A stretch of 64,000 nucleotides of DNA from an uncultured Clostridia bacterium (GCA_948777935.1 CAQDYY010000007.1:22460-86459); one strand, 5' to 3'; positions 35,689-43,690 are shown, numbered from the stretch's first letter. The notes: generated by a model from the letters alone, not told the origin. Program-made: numbers and translations.

Positions 35689-36185
35689 GACAAGACAGGT
35701 AATACTTGATTTTGATATGGTTTCAGAGATTATAACTTTTGAAGAAAAAGGCAGATTTGGAAAAGAAAAACATCAAAATTTAGGTATAAAAGTTAAAGTG
35801 GTTGCTTAAGTGGTAAGTGGAAACACATAAATTGAATTTTAGAAAATCGAGAAAAGTGTTTGAAATACTGAAAAATTTACGATTGTATCTATGGTAAGCA
35901 TAACAGATATAGGTTATGTGGGGGTGTAGATATGATGTAAAGCTAGGTATTTCAAGTGTTAGAGAAAATTTATTAAAATGAGTTATAGAGAATCTTTATT
36001 AAATGGGTGTCAGTAGATATGTGCTGATACTTATTTTTTTGCCCTATAACATTTGCAATCCAATTTTAATCTTCAATAGAAATAACATCAAGAGTAAATG
36101 CACTCACTATTGTTCGCTCTTGACATTATTTCTATTGGAGATTTTATAACAATTAAGCAAATGTAAGGATAAATATGTTTTGGAA
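35656..36185 (+). repeat. Attachment site copy 3 and element left end, type A (copy 2)
   Basis: The site at 35656-35684 overlaps the recombinase stop. The following 500 bases match 1238-1805 closely, including the hairpin (arms 36074-36094 and 36117-36137). This is the boundary between one element ending in recombinase 2 and the next element. The stretch is non-coding. Confidence 0.7.
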
Positions 36186-36272
36186 AAATAACTGAAATAT
36201 TAGCAAATTCGTTGATAAATTAAGGATTTTATGATATTATATAAATTAAAGATAAAAGAGAGGTAAATAAAA

Positions 36273-36410
36273 TTGAGTAAGAAAAAGAATTTGAGGATAA
36301 AGTAAAATACAGAGATTTCGGCTGTGAAACTATTACAACGAGATAATGCTATATAGCAGATGTTGTAATAGTAAATTATAAATAGTAAGTATATAGCAAT
36401 TATATCTCGT
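36273..36410 (+). promoter_or_regulatory. Leader peptide and alternative hairpins (ABC-F-type attenuator)
   Basis: An 11-codon frame, TTG at 36273 to TAA at 36305, would encode MSKKKNLRIK and has an AGAGAGG ribosome site. It is followed by two mutually exclusive pairings. CTATTACAAC (36330-36339) pairs with GTTGTAATAG (36362-36371), while 36338-36355 pairs with 36390-36410 (TATATAGCA...ATCTCGT). Short leader peptides with switching hairpins are known upstream of antibiotic-inducible ABC-F genes. The downstream ABC-F gene is truncated, so the switch is probably a relic. Confidence 0.6.
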
Positions 36411-36449
36411 TATGATTATACAAAAATAAGAAAATAAGGAGATATAAGA

Positions 36450-36776
36450 ATGATAGAAATAGAGTTAAATAATATAAAGAAAAATTATGGATTAAAAAAT
36501 GTATTAGATGGAGTGAATTTTGAAGTAAAAACAGGAGAAAGAATTGCTTTAATTGGTTCAAATGGAGCAGGAAAATCTACTATTTTAAAAATAATAAAAG
36601 GAGAAGAAAATCAAGATTCAGGAATAGTCAATATAAGAAAAAATGCAACAATTGAAATGTTAAATCAGATATATAAGACAGAACCACAAAATATATTAGT
36701 TGCAGATTTTTTACAGCAAGGTTTTGAAGATATTATTAAAAATGAAATGAATATAAGAAATAATATAGAAGTATGA
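36450..36776 (+). pseudogene. ABC-F ATPase, N-terminal fragment
   Basis: 108 residues with the start of an ABC-F protein: IELNNIKKNYGLKNVLDGVN, then Walker A LIGSNGAGKSTILKII. Full ABC-F proteins have two ATPase domains and about 500 residues or more. This one stops after NIRNNIEV, before the signature motif. Family members protect ribosomes from antibiotics. The intact promoter and leader region contrast with the truncated gene. Confidence 0.75.
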
Positions 36777-36908
36777 AATTTTAATAAATTACTGTTTTGA
36801 CTCGTAAATAGGATTTACGAATTAAAATGGTAATTTTTTTATACATAAGTGTATTTTAATTGAAAATGGGCATATTATATAATAAATAATATTTTTCATG
36901 CATTATTA

Positions 36909-36937
36909 TTGCATAAAAAATGGAAATATGATATACT
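36909..36937 (+). promoter_or_regulatory. Promoter for the RloA/RloB-like pair
   Basis: TTGCAT (36909-36914), a 17-base spacer and TATACT (36932-36937), about 24 bases before the ATG at 36961. A small inverted repeat, TCGTAAAT/ATTTACGA, lies upstream near 36803. Confidence 0.65.
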
Positions 36938-36960
36938 AATAACAAATTGGAGGTTTTATT

Positions 36961-38211
36961 ATGATAACAAGTTTAAAATTTAATAATTGCTTTGCTTTTA
37001 ATAATACTATAGAAATGAGTTTAAAAGCAGATATGAGAACAAAAAAGTTTACATCAAATGTAACCAATATAAGTGATAACCTAAATATATTGAAATCCAC
37101 AGCTATTTATGGTCCAAACAATACAGGAAAAACTACTTTAATAAACTGTATTAAAGCAATTAAAGGAACTTTACTAAATAAGGAAATTCACTTAGATTCA
37201 AATATATTTACAGGCAGTGATATTTGCGAAGAAGCTATTTCATTTATATATGATAACAAAGAGTATTCATATGAATATAAATTTGATGATAAAAAAATGA
37301 TGTATATATATGAAAAAATGTGTGAGATAGTTAAAGACCAATATAATAATGAAAAAGAAAAACTAATATTTTTAAAAGATACAATTGATGAAAAATATGA
37401 ATGTCCACAAGATGAAGAATTAGCAAAAGTATTAAATATAGCTTCTAATAACAATATTTTAATATATACAGTACAAATTGAAAAATTCCCAATACTAGAA
37501 AAAATAAAAACCATATTAACAGGTATAGCAAATAGTATTGAAATAGTAGATATGAATAAAATACCAAATTCAAAAACAATACAAATGTTAAAAAATAAAG
37601 ATGATGAAACAAAAAAAGTTGTTGAGTTTATTAAAAATGCCGATTTATATTTGGAAGATTATATGTATATTGAAGACTTGAATGTGGAGATAGATGGAAA
37701 AGTTGTAGATGAAAAAATCTTAAAAAATCAAAACTTTATGGATCAAATCAAAATAGTATCAGTTTATAAAGGGCAAGCAGTACCAAGCATTATATTTGAT
37801 TCATTAGGAACAAGAAAATTTGCAGCTCTTGCAAGTTATGTAATAGAAGCAATTGAACAAGGCAAAACATTAGTAATTGATGAATTAGATAGTAGTTTGC
37901 ATTTTAAAATTACAAGAGCAATAATCAGTATGTTTAATAATGAAATAAATAAAAAAGCACAATTAATAGCTACACTTCATGATATAAGTTTGTTAGACTG
38001 TAAGAGAATGTTTAGAAAAGAGCAAATATGGTTTACAGACAAAGATGAAAATGGAACAGATTTATATTCACTAAAAGAATTTAGTTATGCAGAAAATGGA
38101 GTAAGAGATACATCAAATATACAAGAAAAATATATTAAAGGTGAATTTGGAGCAATACCTGAACCAGACTTAATATCTACCTTATTGGAGGTGGATAATG
38201 AGGAAATATAA
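36961..38211 (+). CDS. AAA-type ATPase, RloA/AbiLi-like
   Basis: 416 residues with an OLD/RloA-like ATPase: ITSLKFNNCFAFNNTIEMSL, Walker A IYGPNNTGKTTLINC near residue 50, FDSLGTRKFAALASYVIEAI (signature region), Walker B TLVIDELDSSLHF and LIATLHDISLL. No TOPRIM domain is fused; that function is likely provided by the next gene, whose start overlaps this stop by 14 bases. Such two-gene ATPase plus RloB units occur in defence islands and resemble the AbiL system. The exact system type needs homology searching. Confidence 0.75.
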   Translation: MITSLKFNNCFAFNNTIEMSLKADMRTKKFTSNVTNISDNLNILKSTAIYGPNNTGKTTLINCIKAIKGTLLNKEIHLDSNIFTGSDICEEAISFIYDNKEYSYEYKFDDKKMMYIYEKMCEIVKDQYNNEKEKLIFLKDTIDEKYECPQDEELAKVLNIASNNNILIYTVQIEKFPILEKIKTILTGIANSIEIVDMNKIPNSKTIQMLKNKDDETKKVVEFIKNADLYLEDYMYIEDLNVEIDGKVVDEKILKNQNFMDQIKIVSVYKGQAVPSIIFDSLGTRKFAALASYVIEAIEQGKTLVIDELDSSLHFKITRAIISMFNNEINKKAQLIATLHDISLLDCKRMFRKEQIWFTDKDENGTDLYSLKEFSYAENGVRDTSNIQEKYIKGEFGAIPEPDLISTLLEVDNEEI

Positions 38212-38806
38212 AGGAAAGAAAATATGCATTATATGTGAAGGATATGAAGAATTAGATTATATTGAGACTTTAAAAAGTAAAGCCATATTTTCCAACAAAT
38301 ATGATTTTATCACAGTAAATGCAAAATCAATAAACACAATAATAGCAAGGTATCAAGAAAAATATCAATCAGATTCATATTCTTTGGTTTTAATATTCTG
38401 TGATACAGATAAAGGACCATCACAAAAATATAAAGAAATTAAACAAAAAATAAATGACTTTCATGGAGAAGATGTAGCAGATGACATAGTAATATTTGGA
38501 AATCCATGTACAATGCAAATAATACTTTCACATTTTGCTGAAATAAAATTAACAAGTCAAAGCAAAGTTATAAATAGTAAGTATATAAAGGAGTATGTTG
38601 GCATTGATAACTATAAAGCTACAGATGAGCAAAGAAAAGAATTATTTAGCAAAATTAAAAGAAGTAATTATGAAAAAATGAAGGAAAATGTAGCTAAGTT
38701 ATCAACAGATGACAATATAACTTCTAGTACCAACATATTGAAGTTTGTTGAACATTTTGAAAATGATGATGAAAGTTGGATAGATGAAATAAATAAAAAA
38801 TTATAA
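38198..38806 (+). CDS. RloB-like TOPRIM-fold protein
   Basis: 202 residues. The N-terminal ICIICEGYEELDYIETLK (glutamate) and the central LVLIFCDTDKGPS (acidic pair) fit a TOPRIM-like RloB/AbiLii nuclease core. The remainder is helical. It overlaps the ATPase gene and would supply the effector for that ATPase. The RloB assignment rests on these two motifs and the gene pairing. Confidence 0.7.
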   Translation: MRKYKGKKICIICEGYEELDYIETLKSKAIFSNKYDFITVNAKSINTIIARYQEKYQSDSYSLVLIFCDTDKGPSQKYKEIKQKINDFHGEDVADDIVIFGNPCTMQIILSHFAEIKLTSQSKVINSKYIKEYVGIDNYKATDEQRKELFSKIKRSNYEKMKENVAKLSTDDNITSSTNILKFVEHFENDDESWIDEINKKL

Positions 38807-38826
38807 TTTATAGAATGGAGAAGAAA

Positions 38827-38942
38827 ATGAAAATAGTATCAGTAAAAATAAAAAACTTTCGGAAATTGCATCAGAAGTAAATAGAACATTAAAAGAAGTT
38901 GCGGATAGGACTTTACAAAAAATAAGAGAAAATCAAGGTTAA
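38827..38942 (+). pseudogene. ATPase N-terminal fragment joined to another remnant
   Basis: A good ribosome site and ATG at 38827 start KIVSVKIKNFRKLHQK, typical of the first strand of an OLD/RecF-like ATPase, but it stops after 17 codons. The other frame reads KLSEIASEVNRTLKEVADRT and ends at 38942. These appear to be two ends of a deleted gene. Confidence 0.5.
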
Positions 38943-39063
38943 AATTAATGTGCTGTAGCACAAACCTTGACTAAATTTAAAAAGCACATTATTTTTTATA
39001 AGAGGAATTAAGGATAAGTATATTTAATTAAGCAGATATAAATACATATGGAATCCAAAATAC

Positions 39064-39172
39064 CTCATTAAAAATGAGGGCAGGAAAGCGAGTGTTCACA
39101 CATCGCCTACATACATTGAAGGACAAGCCTTCAAGAGTTAATAAAAGAACAAAAATTTTAAGCAGATTTGAT
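39064..39172 (+). ncRNA. Candidate structured RNA/hairpin element, copy D
   Basis: Nearly identical to copy A: CTCATT/AATGAG stem, GCGA...TCGC stem with a bulged G and TGT/ACA extension, and TTGAAGG/CCTTCAA. It is preceded (38933-39035) by a hairpin and TAAGGATAAGTATAT segment shared with the region before copy C. Confidence 0.6.
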
Positions 39173-39177
39173 GTAAA

Positions 39178-39353
39178 AATTCACCGAATGAACTACTAAA
39201 AAATGCCTATCAGAGTGCTAAAGTTCACTAAATGAACTAAATTTTATAAAAATATGAAAGTTAGTTCACCAAGTGTACTTGAATTTAGCTAAAATTTAAA
39301 AGAAAAGTACACCGAGTGAACTAGAATAGATGCTCTAGTACACTTAGTGTACT
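39178..39353. repeat. Array of 17-bp near-palindromes, copy D
   Basis: Five sites: 39178-39194, 39222-39238, 39263-39279, 39306-39322 and 39337-39353, in the same order and spacing style as copy A. The last site is 20 bases from the end of the convergent DUF3006 gene. Confidence 0.75.
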
Positions 39354-39372
39354 TATAATTTTAAATCCAAAA

Positions 39373-39732
39373 TTATTTTTTAAATACTTCTTCAGAAAGT
39401 TTTTTCATCTTATCACCAATAATGCGATTTTGCTCTTCATCAACGGAATAAATACCATCTTTATATCTAATAATATCATCTTCAACAGCATTAGGAGAAA
39501 CTTGGGAAATAGGGATGTCTACTATTTTACCTGTTCTTCTATTTTCACATACAGCAAAAACTTCGTTATCACCTTCAAATCTGTCTATAGTATATAAGTC
39601 TGTTTTATTTAAATCAGGAGAAAAACAATTTGATAGATAATTTTGTAATTCTTTAATAAAAGAATCAATAAAATTGTTTGAAATATTGTTAGAATGATTA
39701 TGTTCTAAAGAATTAAAAAAATTTAGATTCAT
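39373..39732 (-). CDS. DUF3006-domain protein
   Basis: 119 residues. The central YTIDRFEGDNEVFAVCENRR and VDIPISQVSPNAVEDDII match DUF3006, a small beta-strand domain often encoded beside or fused to ComEC-like metallohydrolases. Here the hydrolase gene is divergent from it (39918). The first 45 residues are a helical extension. The ribosome site (AAAGGACTG on the minus strand) is good. Function unknown, but partnership with the hydrolase is likely. Confidence 0.75.
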   Translation of the reverse strand: MNLNFFNSLEHNHSNNISNNFIDSFIKELQNYLSNCFSPDLNKTDLYTIDRFEGDNEVFAVCENRRTGKIVDIPISQVSPNAVEDDIIRYKDGIYSVDEEQNRIIGDKMKKLSEEVFKK

Positions 39733-39917
39733 AAAAAATCAGTCCTTTCTGTTTAAATTGTTATGGGAAAAATATATAGAAAATATATATTTTAAGAATA
39801 AAGCAAAATTATTATATAATGGTAAGTATAAAAAAACAATAGAAATTTAGAAAAAATATAAGAAACTATTTCAAAAAAGCTATTTTTACATTATAATCTT
39901 TTTAGAGGTAAAATATT

Positions 39918-40844
39918 GTGAAAAATAATAAGAAGAATTTGAAACAGATTATCTATACAATAATTATAACAGTAATGCTAATAAGTTTAGTATATGTAGC
40001 AACAAGAGATAATAGTTATGTTGGAGAATTACCTACAGAAGATATTATAAAGAGTGAAGAACTTCAAATATATTTTTTTAATGTAGGTCAAGCTGATTGT
40101 ATTTTAGTAAGAAATAATGGCAAAAATATGCTTATTGATGCAGGAGATAATGAAGATGGTCCATTATTAGTAAAATACATAAAAAAATTGGGAATAAACA
40201 AAATAGATTATTTAATAGGAACACATGTTCATGAAGACCATATAGGAGGCATGGATAATATTATAAAGGAATTTGATATAGGAGAAATTTATATTCCTTA
40301 TACAACCAATAAGTCAAAAAGAAAATTCTATGAAGATGTAATTAATGAAGTAAAGCAAAAGGAATTATCAATTAATTATAAAAAAGTAGGAGATAAATTT
40401 GAATTAGGAGAGGCAAAATGTGAAATTAAAAGTATAGACAATTCAGATCCAACAAGCTCTAGCAAAATAAATTCAACTTCAATTGTCATACAAATGGAAG
40501 CAAATAGCAACAAATATTTATTTATGGGAGATGCTGAAGATGATGTAGAAACCAATAGTAAAATTACATGGGAAGATATAGATGTTTTAAAAGTTGGGCA
40601 TCATGGTTCAGATACAAGCAGTACAGAACAATTTATAAATAAAGTGTTACCAGAAATGGCAGTAATATCTGTTAATAGTAATACAAATTCATATGGACAT
40701 CCATCTGAAATAGTAATGAAAAGATTACAAAATAAAGAATGCCAAATTTATAGGACAGATATGAATGGTACAATATTATTAATAAATGAAAATGGAACTA
40801 ATAAAGTAAAAATGCTTAATACAAAAGTAAATGCAGGAAAATAG
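39918..40844 (+). CDS. ComEC/Rec2-like metallo-beta-lactamase-fold hydrolase, membrane anchored
   Basis: 308 residues. An N-terminal membrane segment (residues 8-26, IIYTIIITVMLISLVYVA) precedes a metallo-beta-lactamase domain: FFNVGQADCILVRNNGKNML, GTHVHEDHIGGMD (metal ligands), FMGDAEDDVE and LKVGHHGSDTSS. It lacks the ComEC channel, so it is an exported or surface hydrolase of unknown substrate, possibly nucleic acid. The start is GTG at 39918. It is cargo between the palindrome array and the recombinase promoter. Confidence 0.8.
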   Translation: MKNNKKNLKQIIYTIIITVMLISLVYVATRDNSYVGELPTEDIIKSEELQIYFFNVGQADCILVRNNGKNMLIDAGDNEDGPLLVKYIKKLGINKIDYLIGTHVHEDHIGGMDNIIKEFDIGEIYIPYTTNKSKRKFYEDVINEVKQKELSINYKKVGDKFELGEAKCEIKSIDNSDPTSSSKINSTSIVIQMEANSNKYLFMGDAEDDVETNSKITWEDIDVLKVGHHGSDTSSTEQFINKVLPEMAVISVNSNTNSYGHPSEIVMKRLQNKECQIYRTDMNGTILLINENGTNKVKMLNTKVNAGK

Positions 40845-40866
40845 AAAAAAGGGAAAAAAACGGGAA

Positions 40867-40955
40867 TTGAACTTTATAGAACAGCATAATATAATCGTAT
40901 TATCAAAAAATGTAAAACAATCAAGTCAGTCGAAGCTAGCCGACTGGCTTTTAAT
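40867..40955 (+). promoter_or_regulatory. Promoter with immediate hairpin upstream of recombinase 3
   Basis: TTGAAC (40867-40872), a 17-base spacer and TATAAT (40890-40895), then the hairpin AGTCAGTCG/CGACTGGCT. It is almost identical to 10056-10146, but the T run is shorter because another sequence is inserted directly after it. Confidence 0.7.
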
Positions 40956-41116
40956 TTGTAGAAAATTATATTTTCTACAAATTAAAAGAGTTACATTGCA
41001 CAGAAAATTTACTTTGTAAATTTTCGCGTCGACAAATCTTTACGCTTTTTAAGACCTTAAATAAATATTGTAAAAATTCAAGTTATAGCAAAAGGTCTTG
41101 CAAAGCGAGATTTGTC
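40948..41116. repeat. Inserted cluster of stem-loops
   Basis: Absent at the equivalent place in element 1. It contains a perfect 19-bp hairpin (40948-40988, three-base loop) and GAAAATTTAC/GTAAATTTTC. A long imperfect hairpin, 41031-41116, is built from GACAAATCT/AGATTTGTC, CGCTTT/AAAGCG and AAGACCTT/AAGGTCTT. It has no coding potential. It may be a small mobile repeat inserted between the promoter and the SHOCT-like gene. Confidence 0.65.
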
Positions 41117-41160
41117 AGTGCCTTTTTTGAAATTTAAAATATTCAAGGAGGAGGATTTTT

Positions 41161-41346
41161 ATGTTGTACGAAATCAATTTTGATAATACGAAAAACATTA
41201 AATTAAATGAAAATATTTTTAATTGCAGTATAAAAATAGCAATACTAAACAAAACATTTGGTGCAGGACTAATCAAAGAAAAGAGATATCTAGAACTAAA
41301 ACAAAATATCTTACAAGAATATAATTTAACTCATATAGGTATTTGA
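41161..41346 (+). CDS. Small SHOCT-like protein upstream of recombinase 3
   Basis: 61 residues, differing from the protein at 10187 by only two residues (GAGL in place of SARL). It has an AAGGAGGAGG ribosome site and lies 67 bases before the recombinase. Conservation of the protein with silent DNA changes indicates selection on the product. Function unknown. Confidence 0.65.
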   Translation: MLYEINFDNTKNIKLNENIFNCSIKIAILNKTFGAGLIKEKRYLELKQNILQEYNLTHIGI

Positions 41347-41413
41347 AAAATTTAACTTTTGATGTATAATAAGCACATAAAGATTCTCTAAACTTGAGAA
41401 AGGAAGGTTAATT

Positions 41414-43285
41414 TTGAAAGTACAAGTTATAGAGAAGAAAAAAGGTCGAATTAATAGAACAACAGGAGAAGAAATAAAAGGAAATTTAAGAGTATGTGCC
41501 TATGCAAGAGTAAGTACAGAAAAGGAAGAACAAATAAACAGTTATAATTCTCAGCTAAAGTATTATGAAGAAAAAATAAAAAGTAATAGTGATTGGAAAT
41601 ATGTTGGCATTTATGCAGATGAAGGAATAACAGGAACACTAGACTATAAAAGAGATGGCTTTATGAAAATGATGCAAGATGCAACACAAAACAAATTTGA
41701 TATGATAATCACAAAATCAATATCAAGATTTGGAAGAAATACAGTAGATACTCTAAAATATGTAAGGCTACTAAAAGAAAAAGGAATTGCTATTTACTTT
41801 GAAGAAGAAAGAATAAATACTTTAGAAATATCAGGAGAAATCATGCTAACAGTATTAAGTGCAATGGCACAACAAGAAAGCGAAAATATATCTTCTCATG
41901 TAAAATTAGGTCTGCAAATGAAACAAAAAAGAGGAGAACTAATTGGATATAATGGTTGTTTAGGATATGTATATGATAAAGACACAAAAGAAATATCAAT
42001 AAATTATGAAGAAGCAGAAATAGTAAGATATATATTTGAAAGATACTGTCAAGGAGTTGGTTGCACAACTATTGCCAAAGAACTTACAAATATGAAATAT
42101 AAAACTCCAACAGGCAAAAAGAAATGGCACGAATCAACAATAAGAGAAATCTTAAAAAATGAAAAATATAAAGGAGATGTATTACAAGGGAAAACATATA
42201 CAACAGATCCAATCTCACATAGAAGAGTAGTCAATATGGGAGAAGAAAATCAGTATTATATACAAGAACATCATGAGCCAATAATCTCTGAAAGAATGTT
42301 TAATCAAGCACAAGAAATTCTGCAAAAACGAGGAGGAGTACGAGGCTTAGGAAGAAGAAAAGGAAATTTTAGTAGAAAATATCCTTTTAGCAGTAGATTA
42401 TATTGTGGTTTTTGTGGAAGTTTATTAACAAGAAGAAATTGGCACTCAGGAACTAAAAATAGTATAACAGTTTGGCATTGTATGGAATTTGTAAAACATG
42501 GAAAAGAAAATTGCCCACATTGTAAAGCAATGAAAGAAAATATTATAGAAGAAACATTTACAGAAAGTTATAAACTGCTATGTAATAATAACAAAGAATT
42601 AATCCAAACATTCTTAAACGAAATGGGAGAAATTATACAAGAAGAAAGTAACGAAAGTGCTATTAAAAGACTAGAGGAAGAAAAACAAATATTAAAGGAA
42701 AAGATAGACAAACTAATTGATTTAAACTTGAATGGGACAATATCATTAGAAACTCTACAAGAAAAGAAAGCAAAATTGCAGAACAAAATAAATAGCATAG
42801 AGAAAGAACAAGAGCATTTGCAACTAGAATTAGAAGATTCAATGAGTTTAAATCAAGGATTAAATAAGTTTAAAAATCTGTTTAAAGACAATGAAATCAT
42901 GTCAGAATTTGATAAAGATGTTTTTGAATTGATGATAGAAAAAGTTATAATAGGAGAAAAAGAAGAAAACGGAAATAAAAATCCAAGAGTAATAACATTT
43001 ATCCTAAAATCTGGAAACGAAATTAAATGTCAAGATGATAAGAAAGAACAAGAAAATCAACAGTCATCATACGAGGTAAGCGAAAACTATCTACATCCTA
43101 TGTGTGAGCCATGTGGAGTGCGTAGCAGTGCTATATCTAAAAGATTCGATACAATAGCCCAATTTACTGCTTTTGAGGATTTTTGTAGTTTTGAAAGAAA
43201 AGGCAAAAATAAGGTTAAAAGAGTTGAAAATAATAAAATTAAAGTAATGATAGAGGTTGATATGGTGTGCGGAGTAGTTAAGTAA
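41414..43285 (+). CDS. Large serine recombinase (integrase), intact version of the chimeric one
   Basis: 623 residues. Catalytic domain with ARVSTEKEEQ (serine 34), SISRFGRNTVDTL and AMAQQESENISS; recombinase domain; zinc ribbon LYCGFCGSLLTRRNW...CPHCKAM; coiled coil (about 385-480) with EEEKQILKEKIDKLIDLNL. The last 65 residues run through the attachment site (MCEPCGVRSSA) into a type B left-end sequence, so the original protein probably ended earlier. The start is TTG after GGAAGG. This is the likely active integrase for sites in the rlmD 3' end. Confidence 0.92.
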   Translation: MKVQVIEKKKGRINRTTGEEIKGNLRVCAYARVSTEKEEQINSYNSQLKYYEEKIKSNSDWKYVGIYADEGITGTLDYKRDGFMKMMQDATQNKFDMIITKSISRFGRNTVDTLKYVRLLKEKGIAIYFEEERINTLEISGEIMLTVLSAMAQQESENISSHVKLGLQMKQKRGELIGYNGCLGYVYDKDTKEISINYEEAEIVRYIFERYCQGVGCTTIAKELTNMKYKTPTGKKKWHESTIREILKNEKYKGDVLQGKTYTTDPISHRRVVNMGEENQYYIQEHHEPIISERMFNQAQEILQKRGGVRGLGRRKGNFSRKYPFSSRLYCGFCGSLLTRRNWHSGTKNSITVWHCMEFVKHGKENCPHCKAMKENIIEETFTESYKLLCNNNKELIQTFLNEMGEIIQEESNESAIKRLEEEKQILKEKIDKLIDLNLNGTISLETLQEKKAKLQNKINSIEKEQEHLQLELEDSMSLNQGLNKFKNLFKDNEIMSEFDKDVFELMIEKVIIGEKEENGNKNPRVITFILKSGNEIKCQDDKKEQENQQSSYEVSENYLHPMCEPCGVRSSAISKRFDTIAQFTAFEDFCSFERKGKNKVKRVENNKIKVMIEVDMVCGVVK

Positions 43286-43454
43286 GCTGTTCGAACGAAG
43301 TGAGTTACAGATTACTTATGCAATATTTAGAGAATGTTGCAACTTGTTGCAGTACATTGTCTTAATATTGTAATAAATTGTTTATTAAAAATATATGAAT
43401 GTTTGGAGATAAAACTTAATTGGAAGTGTTTGGAGAAAAGCACTTTCTTTTTTT
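43107..43454 (+). repeat. Attachment site copy 4 and element left end, type B (copy 2)
   Basis: The site at 43107-43135 lies inside the recombinase reading frame. The following sequence matches 26800-27030, except for an extra segment at about 43286-43390. That segment has CTGTTCGAACGAAGTGAGTT, a repeat also seen in altered form near 18880 and 51272. It ends in a terminator hairpin (43422-43454), where AAGTGTTT pairs with AAAGCACTT. Confidence 0.7.
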
Positions 43455-43492
43455 GACTTTTTATGATAAAATATGGCAAACAGAGGAGAATT

Positions 43493-43690
43493 ATGAAGAT
43501 AGATTTACATTGCTATACATTAAAAGTTAAAAAAGGGGAATTAGAGAAAAGAAATATTGATAAAGAACAATACGAGCAATTCGTAAATGAAGCTAATGGG
43601 AGTTTTCAAGTATGACCAGGAATAGAATTAGATGTTGAAAATGACTATAAGGAATCTGGACATCTAATTAAATATGTAAAGAATATATGG
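43493..43690 (+). pseudogene. PHP-domain phosphoesterase remnant
   Basis: The frame starts MKIDLHCYTLKVKKGE, typical of PHP-family proteins. It continues FVNEANGSFQV, hits TGA where tryptophan would be expected, then reads PGIELDVENDYKESGHLI. The length and gap indicate an internal deletion as well as the nonsense codon. It overlaps nothing functional. Confidence 0.6.

Noticed and set aside
43600..43620. TGA read as tryptophan (alternative genetic code)
   Set aside because: Other genes in the window use TGG for tryptophan and TGA as a stop, for example the gajA end, so the TGA in the PHP remnant is a nonsense mutation.
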